Of a stretch of DNA of 64,000 bases, positions 51,781 to 59,570 are shown piece by piece. This DNA is from Paenibacillus turpanensis. Its GTDB lineage: Bacteria > Bacillota > Bacilli > Paenibacillales > YIM-B00363. Where the stretch lies: positions 60,835-124,834 of the forward strand of contig NZ_WTLI01000017.1 of NCBI RefSeq assembly GCF_011421635.1. The letters are read 5' to 3'. The translations under genes and the position numbers were made by a program. The notes under the pieces were generated by a model. The model was not told the DNA's origin. It saw only the letters and a program-made list of their open reading frames with translations, and searched no databases. Every line of letters starts with the position of its first letter. Within the stretch, counting starts at the first letter, position 1.

Positions 51781-53630
51781 TTAACGCCATTCTAATCCTA
51801 CTGATTACAATCGCACTTCTTGCTGGGCTGCTTATGCTCATGAGGAGAAAGCGTCAGAAGCTGAGTGATAAAGATGAGGGACGTTTTAATCTAGAGGATA
51901 TTCAGGCGTTCGTCCGGGCGGCTCTGCAAGAAGCGATATCCGCATCGATTTACGAGGGCAATGTGAATGATGAGGAGTTTAACCGCAGGAAAGCCCGGAA
52001 GAATGAGCTGAGGAAAGCCTTGCGCAATTGTATGCATGGAGATATCGCCTCCAAGCGTTACGTTAAGGCATATATGAAGGACATCTTAGTCAGTGCTTAC
52101 GGGTTCGATGAAGAAAATGTGAATGAGGTTATCCCTTTCGACCGACGGGATCGACTGACTCCTCAGCACATGTTTGACATTCTGCTTCATGTCTACCAGA
52201 AAAAATACGGTTTGAATGCGCTCAATGAATTGATCAGAAAGCATGGACTTGACCAACTGCGGCAGTTCGAGGATGGTGCCCGCTGTTATAAGATCACTGC
52301 TGAAGACATCAAGAAAGTGTATTTTGAAGAGATGCCTGCATTGTCCTTAAGCGATAAGCTGGATATTATCGTTCAGCGTGTGTATCAAGCCTATAAAGGA
52401 CTAGGGGCAATCGATGAGATCCGAGATCAAAACATTGACGGTGTTAACGGAGGGACGAGCGGTCTTCCGCCTGATGTCTCCCAATCCCTTGACATGGGCG
52501 ACTATTTAGGACAGCGAACCAAAATTCCGAGGGCTCATGACGCAATCTGGATATTCTATCGTGGAAAATCAATTCACTTATCGTTCCTTAGCTTCGAAAG
52601 TGATCTGGAATTAAAGAGGGTTTGTCAAAACATCTACACGTTCGGAAGTCCGGGTCAATTAAATGAGACGAACGGGTATATGGTTAATGATATGGCCGAC
52701 GGAAGCCGTGTCGTCGTGGTACGGCCTAAGATGTCGGAGAGCTGGGCATTCTTCGTGCGAAAGTTTGATATTTCCAAAGCGGAATTGGAAGAGCTGCTTC
52801 AGGATGATAACGCGGACCTTGTGATCGACATGATTAAGTTTTTGATCAAGGGTGCTAGAATTACCGGTATTACCGGTCAGCAGGGGACGGGGAAGACGAC
52901 GCTTCTCATGGCCATGGTCAAGCATATTGATGGCACGTTAAATTTAAGGATTCAAGAAATGGCGTTCGAGCTTCGTTTACGCAAAATTTATCCGACACGC
53001 AACATTTTATCATTTCGGGAAACACCCACAGTTAGCGGTCAACAAGGGCTAGATACACAGAAGAAAACGGATGGCGCTGTTAACATTCTAGGTGAAGTTG
53101 CGACACATCCAATCGCGAGCTGGATGATTCAGATGGCTCAGGTTGCTTCTTTGTTCACCTTGTTTACCCACCACGCGAAGACCTTCCCAAGCTTAATCTA
53201 CTCACTGCGCAACAGCTTGCTTGCTACCGGTGTGTTCTCCAATGAAAAAATCGCAGAAAAACAAGTTGTTGATGTAATTGGTTTTAACATTCATTTAGTG
53301 AAGAATGAAGCGGGGCATCGTTACATTGAGCGCATTACCGAATGCGTTCCGCTGGACGATACGGCTTCCTACCCGTCCGCATACAAGAATATGCCGGACT
53401 TGGAAAGTAAGCTCGATGCGTTTATGGATACGATGACCGAATATTTCGCTCGCTCAACAGATCGTAAATCGTTTGATTTTCAAAACGTCGTGGAGTGGCG
53501 GGACGGAGCGTACATCGCGGGTCCCCGGCTGACCGAGCGAAATATACGCGAGATGCTGCGTCATATGAATTCCGAGGATGCAAAGCAGTTTCGGGCATTT
53601 CTGGACCGGTATTGGGGGGAAGCCTCATGA
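51777..53630 (+). CDS. CpaF/TadA-family secretion ATPase
   Basis: 617-aa type II/IV secretion ATPase. One TM segment is at the N-terminus (INAILILLITIALLAGLLML), which is unusual for CpaF. The N-terminal helical domain is followed by the AAA core with Walker A GQQGTGKT (367-374), an Asp-box region (FELRLRKIYPTRNILSFRET) and a His-box-like TLFTHHAKTFPSLIYSLRNS. These motors drive pseudopilin assembly or secretion in Tad/Flp systems. Its start overlaps the previous gene by 4 bp, and its stop overlaps the next gene by 4 bp, so all three are translationally coupled. Confidence 0.86.
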   Translation: MINAILILLITIALLAGLLMLMRRKRQKLSDKDEGRFNLEDIQAFVRAALQEAISASIYEGNVNDEEFNRRKARKNELRKALRNCMHGDIASKRYVKAYMKDILVSAYGFDEENVNEVIPFDRRDRLTPQHMFDILLHVYQKKYGLNALNELIRKHGLDQLRQFEDGARCYKITAEDIKKVYFEEMPALSLSDKLDIIVQRVYQAYKGLGAIDEIRDQNIDGVNGGTSGLPPDVSQSLDMGDYLGQRTKIPRAHDAIWIFYRGKSIHLSFLSFESDLELKRVCQNIYTFGSPGQLNETNGYMVNDMADGSRVVVVRPKMSESWAFFVRKFDISKAELEELLQDDNADLVIDMIKFLIKGARITGITGQQGTGKTTLLMAMVKHIDGTLNLRIQEMAFELRLRKIYPTRNILSFRETPTVSGQQGLDTQKKTDGAVNILGEVATHPIASWMIQMAQVASLFTLFTHHAKTFPSLIYSLRNSLLATGVFSNEKIAEKQVVDVIGFNIHLVKNEAGHRYIERITECVPLDDTASYPSAYKNMPDLESKLDAFMDTMTEYFARSTDRKSFDFQNVVEWRDGAYIAGPRLTERNIREMLRHMNSEDAKQFRAFLDRYWGEAS

Positions 53631-55696
53631 ACCCGATGGTTCTTCTGCTTGTCATGGTCGTGGTCATTCTTACATTAATCCTACTTCTGCTGCTTGTTCT
53701 TGCTACAGCACAGGCACAAGGCTCCCATGATCTTAAACGGCTGAAGGCACTCTTGCCGAAGCAAAAGAAGCAGCGCTCCTTTAACGGGTTCTCTGAGCGA
53801 GTTTACCCCTATATGCGCGAACTCCCGATTGTTTCTCTATTAATGAGGCGCGCACGCTCTAGATTCACCGCGATTTATGCAGGGGATGAGCGAGTGGTAC
53901 GCAGTAAGTCCGTTGAGGTTACGTTGCTTGTAATCGCGTCGGTCAGTGCAGTCGTTCTATTCTCTTTTCTTTTGACATCGGAATGGCGCATTCGCTTTGC
54001 CATTATATTCTCAGCTATCTATATCGGCAGTGTGATCAGCGATATGATGATCGGCCGCGTCGAGAAAAAGCTGCTTTACGGTCAATCAGAGTTCATGCTT
54101 GATTTGAGGCATGAATATCACCAAACGCACATGGTCGTAGAAAGCTTTGAGAGAACGGCCGAGAAGTCCAGCCGTCTAATGGCAGTACACGCAAGGCAAA
54201 TTGCGGACGTTCTAAAAGCTGTTGATCCTGAGGACGAGCTTCGTAAATATTACGAGGTTGCGCCGAATCGATATATGAAGCAGCTTGCCGGGATTAGCTT
54301 TAACACAGCTGAGTATGGTGACGGTGATGAGAGTAAGGAAGGTAAGTCGCTTTTCTTAAACGGCCTTGGAAAAATTAATGAAGAAATTCGGATGGATATC
54401 ATTCGGAGAGAGAAGCTGGATAATCTCCTCGGGGGAATCGTATTCGTTGCTGTCGCACCGGTCTTTATGATAGACCCGCTGCGCAAATGGGGTGAGAGTA
54501 ATTTCCCAATGATGGCGGATTACTATAACTCGCATTGGGGGCTATATTCACTTCTTCTATTATATGGGTTAATTGTAGGCTGTTTTATCAGTCTTCGAAT
54601 GATTCGTGGGCTTGATGGGGATTCCCAAGCGGTGAAAGAAGAGGGGAAGTGGCTGCGGAGACTTCTACAATCGAAACAAATTCGCGCCTTAGTGGAACGC
54701 CTTGTACCACCAAGTCATCGGATCGGTTACTTCCGGGTTCAGCAGCAGCTCAGGGAAGCGAACTCCCATATGTCGATCAAGGAACTGTATACACAGAAGG
54801 CAGTGCTTAGTGTAGGTATTTTTTTGTTCCTCATCATCGCTCAGCTGTATATCCACGGAATTATACGAGATCATCTGCTTCACCCGAAGCCTGCGGCCGT
54901 CGCGGGGGCGGGACAATCCAGTGCGGATACAGAATCGTTTGTGCAACAGGAGCAATATTTGGCGCAGCTGATGCGTGAGCTGATCACAATGAATGTGCCG
55001 AGTGATCGTCTTGAAGGGTATGCGCTCGAGAAGCTTCAGGGACAGCCATACATGCCAACTGGGAAGGAGGCAGAGCTTCTGGCTAAGGAGCTGGCGCAAG
55101 CGCGGCTGCAGTACGAGAGAGAAACGTTTCGGTGGACGGATTACTTGCTGGCTATAGCAGTTGGCTGGGGGAGCTACTGGATTCCAAACCTGCTGCTGAT
55201 CGTTCGGCGGTCCATGCGAAAATGGGAGATGCAGAATGAAGTAGATGGCTTCTACTCTATCGTCGGGATGCTCTCCGGAATGTCGCGAATCAGTGTCTAT
55301 GAAATCCTGGAGTGGATGCATCGTTACAGTTACATCTTTGAGAAGCAGCTGTTCCGATGCTTGATGGACTATGAATCCGGTTCCTGGCAAGCGCTGGAAC
55401 GATTAAAGGATGAGGTACGCTTTCCTCCGTTTGAGCGAATTATAGAAAGGCTGCAAGTTTCTACAGAGCTGATTCCGATCAAAAAGGCTTTTGATGATTT
55501 CGAACAGGAACGAAGCTTTGCCATGGAGCAGCGCAAGCTGATGTACGAGCAGATGGTAAACCGGAAAGCAAGCATCGGTAAGCTTGTCGGCTTCCTTCCG
55601 CTGCAAGCAACCTTTGTTGTGTATTTGCTGGTTCCCTTCTGTTTTATGGCGTTCCAGCAGTTGGGTGAACTCAATAAGCTGACAGGCAGTATGTAA
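53627..55696 (+). CDS. TadB-TadC-like double T2SSF membrane protein
   Basis: 689-aa polytopic protein, about twice the length of a single TadB or TadC. Hydrophobic segments occur at the N-terminus, then SVEVTLLVIASVSAVVLFSF, GGIVFVAVAPVFMIDP and HWGLYSLLLLYGLIVGCFIS, later KAVLSVGIFLFLIIAQLYIH, LLAIAVGWGSYWIPNLLLIV and PLQATFVVYLLVPFCFMAFQ. Two T2SSF-like cytoplasmic segments are seen, one near 150-200 (LRHEYHQTHMVVESFERTAE) and one near 540-640 (DGFYSIVGMLSGMSRISVYE). It looks like a TadB and a TadC joined in one chain. ATG 53627 overlaps the cpaF stop. Confidence 0.75.
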   Translation: MNPMVLLLVMVVVILTLILLLLLVLATAQAQGSHDLKRLKALLPKQKKQRSFNGFSERVYPYMRELPIVSLLMRRARSRFTAIYAGDERVVRSKSVEVTLLVIASVSAVVLFSFLLTSEWRIRFAIIFSAIYIGSVISDMMIGRVEKKLLYGQSEFMLDLRHEYHQTHMVVESFERTAEKSSRLMAVHARQIADVLKAVDPEDELRKYYEVAPNRYMKQLAGISFNTAEYGDGDESKEGKSLFLNGLGKINEEIRMDIIRREKLDNLLGGIVFVAVAPVFMIDPLRKWGESNFPMMADYYNSHWGLYSLLLLYGLIVGCFISLRMIRGLDGDSQAVKEEGKWLRRLLQSKQIRALVERLVPPSHRIGYFRVQQQLREANSHMSIKELYTQKAVLSVGIFLFLIIAQLYIHGIIRDHLLHPKPAAVAGAGQSSADTESFVQQEQYLAQLMRELITMNVPSDRLEGYALEKLQGQPYMPTGKEAELLAKELAQARLQYERETFRWTDYLLAIAVGWGSYWIPNLLLIVRRSMRKWEMQNEVDGFYSIVGMLSGMSRISVYEILEWMHRYSYIFEKQLFRCLMDYESGSWQALERLKDEVRFPPFERIIERLQVSTELIPIKKAFDDFEQERSFAMEQRKLMYEQMVNRKASIGKLVGFLPLQATFVVYLLVPFCFMAFQQLGELNKLTGSM

Positions 55697-55709
55697 AGGA
55701 GGCAGTCGG

Positions 55710-56210
55710 ATGGGCAACATTGAGAAATTCCTTTACTGGACAATCGGTGTACTGGTGACGATGTTGGTTATTAGCACCGGGCTGCTGCTGTGGAACAAGA
55801 CCAAGCCGATTATGACGCTTGCCAATAAAGAGGCAGCAGCGCAAGCCCAGCTGATTACAGATGCGCAGTTTTCTGCCTACGATAATCAGATCGTGAGCGG
55901 GGCGCAGGTTGTAACCGCATATCGAAGGTATGCCACACAGGAAGCCTTTTATTTATATATTCGCATGTACAAATCAGGTACTTATACAGACTTTGGGATG
56001 ACCCCAAAGGGAGGTGGTTATACATGTCCCCGATTTAGCTTTAGCTTAGGTCAATTGGTGAGCGGTAGTCCGATGAGCTGCAGTGTTAAGGAGGAGCAAA
56101 TTACCAAGTTTGGCGGTACCTATTATGTCCCGCCTCAGGCCAGCTTTAGATCGACTATCGTTCGGGATGTGAACAAGCGCGTTACGGCTATTTACTTTGA
56201 CATGCAGTAA
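55710..56210 (+). CDS. Pseudopilin-like protein A
   Basis: 166-aa protein with an N-terminal TM helix (FLYWTIGVLVTMLVISTGLL) and an outside-facing domain with YDNQIVSGAQVVTAYRRYAT and two cysteines. The TM, the helix and the motif Y-D-x-x-x-x-(S/T)-G-x-x-V order are shared with the next protein, so the two look paralogous. No type III prepilin cleavage motif is obvious. It is 13 bp after the TadBC-like gene, with AGGAGG upstream, where Tad loci carry pilins. Confidence 0.6.
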   Translation: MGNIEKFLYWTIGVLVTMLVISTGLLLWNKTKPIMTLANKEAAAQAQLITDAQFSAYDNQIVSGAQVVTAYRRYATQEAFYLYIRMYKSGTYTDFGMTPKGGGYTCPRFSFSLGQLVSGSPMSCSVKEEQITKFGGTYYVPPQASFRSTIVRDVNKRVTAIYFDMQ

Positions 56211-56246
56211 TTGATCGGAGAGGTAGAATAAGGAGGAGATTGGAAG

Positions 56247-56765
56247 ATGGAGAACGTATCAACCGGTTTAAAATGGGCTATTGGAATTTTAATCACGCTG
56301 CTGATTGTAGCGGCTGGGGTGAGCGTGTACATGCTGTCAAGCGGGTATTTCAAGCGTGCTCAAACGGGCATCAGCGCGACGACCAAAAACTTAACGGATG
56401 TTGCGATGTACGATGCAGCTGTATTAACGGGTACGGATGTGTTGGACGCGGTTAACAAATTCAGAGAGCGTAAGCAGTTTACGGTTCGTATTCAAACCGG
56501 GGCTGTAAAAGCATTAAACCAAACCAATACGGCTGATTTAGTTGTGAATAATGGGGACTTACAGAATTGCTATGCGCCTCAATCCACAAGTGGTAACTTA
56601 GTTGATCCAGCAATTGCAGGATGTACCACCCAAGGTAAAACTATGTCCGATTTTCAAAATGTTACAAAGCCAGGATCTTATGTGAGCCCAAGTGCTACAT
56701 TCTCCTCTAAAATTTATTACGACCAGAACGGTGACCCGCGGCTGATTGTTTTTACCCAGCAATAA
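56247..56765 (+). CDS. Pseudopilin-like protein B
   Basis: 172-aa paralogue-like partner of the preceding protein: short N-tail, TM helix (WAIGILITLLIVAAGVSVYM), then YDAAVLTGTDVLDAVNKFRE and a C-terminal domain ending DPRLIVFTQQ. Two cysteines lie in NCYAPQS and GCTTQG and may form a disulfide outside the cell. AAGGAGG precedes ATG 56247. Likely an extracytoplasmic subunit of the assembled structure. Confidence 0.6.
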   Translation: MENVSTGLKWAIGILITLLIVAAGVSVYMLSSGYFKRAQTGISATTKNLTDVAMYDAAVLTGTDVLDAVNKFRERKQFTVRIQTGAVKALNQTNTADLVVNNGDLQNCYAPQSTSGNLVDPAIAGCTTQGKTMSDFQNVTKPGSYVSPSATFSSKIYYDQNGDPRLIVFTQQ

Positions 56766-56846
56766 TCAATGATTTGGGGGCAGTCCGGATGTACGCTAGG
56801 GCTGCCCTGTTTTACCCACGATCACATAACGAACTGGAGCTTGGCC

Positions 56847-57269
56847 ATGGATTCGGTGCGTAGTTTTTTAATGACACTTTTTGCTTGGATGCTGTTTGCC
56901 GTTTCGGGGTTCTCCTTCTTATCCAATGAGCTGTCGGCCCCGGTCTCCACGGTTCAGCCAAAGGAGGACAAGGTGATGCCTTGGCGTTACGAAGGGCTGC
57001 CTGATCTATCCCTGATATCGGGGGAACAGGCTCTCTCGCTTGTCTCTTATGCGTTGGCAGGCGATTTCAAGCTTCAAGTTGAAACGAGTACAGGCTACAT
57101 CACCGTCGAAGCGGTAACCGGTTTATCTAACGTCGATTTTTTTAAAACAAATGAACGAGCCACGGAAATATCCAAAATTGATCTATCCGTTATTCCGGGG
57201 CAGAGCTATAAGATGTCCGTTTACCGGGACAAAGGCACGATAACCATGATACAGCTTAAACGGCCATGA
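56847..57269 (+). CDS. Small single-TM protein of the Tad-like operon
   Basis: 140-aa protein with N-terminal TM (SFLMTLFAWMLFAVSGFSFL) and an extracytoplasmic domain containing LISGEQALSLVSYALAGDFK and QSYKMSVYRDKG. ATG 56847 is chosen because GGAG lies 8 nt upstream; an earlier ATG at 56769 adds a polar, cysteine-containing stretch and has no ribosome site. Family not recognised. Confidence 0.6.
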   Translation: MDSVRSFLMTLFAWMLFAVSGFSFLSNELSAPVSTVQPKEDKVMPWRYEGLPDLSLISGEQALSLVSYALAGDFKLQVETSTGYITVEAVTGLSNVDFFKTNERATEISKIDLSVIPGQSYKMSVYRDKGTITMIQLKRP

Positions 57270-57304
57270 CCATGTTACGGCTTACATGTTAGGAGGGGTT
57301 TGCA

Positions 57305-57853
57305 ATGGTGGATACGTTTAAGGCGTGGATAACCATTGTTCTCCTGATCTTTGCTTTGATTATATATCCCGCCTTGCGGACAGCGGAGCGCACGGAGGAT
57401 CAAGCCAGACTTACGGCTCAAGCAGCGGCCCGCGAGTTTGTAGACCGGGTGAGGGCAAAGGGGTACATTGATGTTCGCGATTATTCCACATTAATGAAGG
57501 GGCTGGATAGCAGCGGTCTTGTTTTACAGGCGAATTTCGAGCACAGCAAGAAGCTGCTCATTCCCGTCTACGACGATGCCAATGATCCCTCTACATTCAA
57601 AAACACATTCAGCGTTGATTACCAAGGATACTTTACAAAGGACATCCTCGAGAAGCTGTTTCCTCCTGGTTCAAGCGCCCGGGACGACCACCCAAGCCGC
57701 CGATATAAGATGAACGTCGGGGATCTTTTCGTAACACGGATTGAATCGAAGGGTACGACCTTGGCATCAAGTATCCGTTCCTTCCTGTTCCGTACCAGCC
57801 ACGTGCCGATCGTATTTCAGTACGGAGGGATGGTTAGGAATGAAGCCCCTTAG
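57305..57853 (+). CDS. Small single-TM protein, TadE/minor-pilin-like
   Basis: 182-aa protein. N-terminal TM (FKAWITIVLLIFALIIYPAL) is followed by an amphipathic helix (AERTEDQARLTAQAAAREFV) and a soluble domain with AKGYIDVRDYSTLMKGLDSS. The layout matches TadE-like or minor pseudopilin proteins, but the family is not certain. AGGAGG precedes ATG 57305, and its 3' end overlaps the next gene by 14 bp. Confidence 0.6.
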   Translation: MVDTFKAWITIVLLIFALIIYPALRTAERTEDQARLTAQAAAREFVDRVRAKGYIDVRDYSTLMKGLDSSGLVLQANFEHSKKLLIPVYDDANDPSTFKNTFSVDYQGYFTKDILEKLFPPGSSARDDHPSRRYKMNVGDLFVTRIESKGTTLASSIRSFLFRTSHVPIVFQYGGMVRNEAP

Positions 57854-58820
57854 TGTACTTCTTATCTATCTCGTTGTCATGCTCCCGATCGTCATTGTAC
57901 ACGATACGCTTCAAGGTCGAGCGCAGCGTAATGAGCAGCTTGCGTATCAATATCAAGAGGGCTTTCAAACCGCGGTAGACGATGCGGGCGCATATTTGGC
58001 GATGCTGGAGGCTCAGCAGGTGAAAGGGGGCGTTCGCTACGGGAAAGAGAAGCAGTTTGCTGTCGGAAATGAAGTGTATGAAATATTAATCAGAAATATT
58101 GCTGCGCAATTTATGATTAGTCATGATGCAGCCGCCATTCAAAATCTAAAGATGCATATGCCTGCTACTGTATTAATTCGATACGACGGCTACATATTGG
58201 TTACCTTGGAGGATACTGCATCAGCCAGCGGTTCGCGTGAGCTCAAGCCTATCTTCTGGCCGATCCGTCCTTATTCCTACACAACTCCAGGCGGAAAGAT
58301 CATATATTTTACATTGGATGATCAAATTACGGTCTACGATCCGGCGGGAAACCGTTTTTATCAAGGCCGATTTAAAGAACTAACAGCTTCTGGATTAAGC
58401 CTTAATCCGATCAGCGATTCCAATTTCTGGGAAGTCCAGCAGGAAGCAATCACGGCGACAATTGAAAAGGATATGGCTGCTGCGGTCAATCGACATATGG
58501 AGATGATCAAACGCATGGGGTTGTCGGTCCGATTCTCTCTGAATCAGAGTATGGCGGAACAGTCCATAGGAGGAATCGGAATCATTTCCCTACTTCAAGG
58601 TTATCCTCTACCGGGCGGCGACCGGCTTGAGGCGATTGCATTCGGAGGGGGAGGCGTGGCAGGGCGGAGAACTATGGTCGGCACGGAGCATAACAGCAAT
58701 GGCAGATTAACTGCGTACCCGACAGGATGTACGGTGCCTCCCGGAGTTACAAAAGTCGAAGTCTTGTTCGATCCAATCGAAGCGGTGAAGAAGGGATATT
58801 TTATTGAGGAATGCGAGTAA
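57840..58820 (+). CDS. Single-TM protein of the Tad-like operon (326 aa)
   Basis: Starts MKPLSVLLIYLVVMLPIVIV, a TM helix directly at the N-terminus, and continues with an extracytoplasmic domain including FQTAVDDAGAYLAMLEAQQV and IGIISLLQGYPLPGGDRLEA. ATG 57840 is used because the frame further upstream lies inside the preceding gene and lacks a TM. It is the last of five single-TM genes in a row. Unrecognised family; likely a structural or tip subunit. Confidence 0.6.
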   Translation: MKPLSVLLIYLVVMLPIVIVHDTLQGRAQRNEQLAYQYQEGFQTAVDDAGAYLAMLEAQQVKGGVRYGKEKQFAVGNEVYEILIRNIAAQFMISHDAAAIQNLKMHMPATVLIRYDGYILVTLEDTASASGSRELKPIFWPIRPYSYTTPGGKIIYFTLDDQITVYDPAGNRFYQGRFKELTASGLSLNPISDSNFWEVQQEAITATIEKDMAAAVNRHMEMIKRMGLSVRFSLNQSMAEQSIGGIGIISLLQGYPLPGGDRLEAIAFGGGGVAGRRTMVGTEHNSNGRLTAYPTGCTVPPGVTKVEVLFDPIEAVKKGYFIEECE

Positions 58821-58856
58821 CAAGGCTAGTGACGAGTAGAGGGGAGAATTTGAGAT

Positions 58857-59570
58857 ATGAAAAAGTGGTTTATGCTGTTAACTGCAATAATGCTTATATG
58901 GACTGCGGTGCCTGCGCAAGCTGCACAAGAAATAAAAGTGACGGTTAACGATTCCCCTGTTATTTTTCCAGATGCCAAGCCGTTTCTTGATGAAAACGAA
59001 CGTACGATGATTCCGGTTCGGTTCGTTTCGGAGAAGCTTGGAGCCATCGTCGACTGGGACGGAGAACAAGGTCTTGCCACAATCAGACTCGGTCTGGATA
59101 CCATTCTTCTGACGCTGAATAATCCCACGATTACAATTAATGGGGAAGCGCATCAAATGGATACAATGCCAATATTCCATGAGACGCGGACATTCGTACC
59201 GCTTCGTTTTGTGTCGGAAGCGCTTGGAGCCAAGGTCGAGTGGGATGAGACTAGTTATACAGTGAATATCACAACTGATGAGTCGATTGCGCATGCAGAC
59301 ATAGAGGACCTTGAAGGCCAAGAAGGTATGGTGGAATTCTCAATCCATATCAATTATTTAAAGCCTGTAGAAAATCAATATAAGGAAGTAGAAATTTTCT
59401 TAAATAAAAAAGTTGGCGAGGAAATCACGAAAGAAGTCATGGATTTTGTTAAGGCTAATTCGGACTGGCGTAATGAAAAGCAAGAAATAAAATACATAGA
59501 TTGGGACAGTAAAAAGATTCAAATTATTACGCAAGGTAATGATCCTTTAACTAGTATTCAGGCTTGGTGA
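58857..59570 (+). CDS. Secreted copper-amine-oxidase-N (stalk) domain protein
   Basis: 237-aa secreted protein. Signal peptide MKKWFMLLTAIMLIWTAVPA is followed by two stalk-type repeats (TMIPVRFVSEKLGAIVDWDG and TFVPLRFVSEALGAKVEWDE, residues about 40-145) and a C-terminal polar domain. In Paenibacillus such domains are common surface modules of wall-associated proteins and do not imply copper chemistry. The stop overlaps the next start. Confidence 0.85.
   Translation: MKKWFMLLTAIMLIWTAVPAQAAQEIKVTVNDSPVIFPDAKPFLDENERTMIPVRFVSEKLGAIVDWDGEQGLATIRLGLDTILLTLNNPTITINGEAHQMDTMPIFHETRTFVPLRFVSEALGAKVEWDETSYTVNITTDESIAHADIEDLEGQEGMVEFSIHINYLKPVENQYKEVEIFLNKKVGEEITKEVMDFVKANSDWRNEKQEIKYIDWDSKKIQIITQGNDPLTSIQAW

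Noticed and set aside
58857..59570. Copper-dependent amine oxidase
   Set aside because: Only the N-terminal stalk-type repeat is present; no catalytic domain or topaquinone motif.
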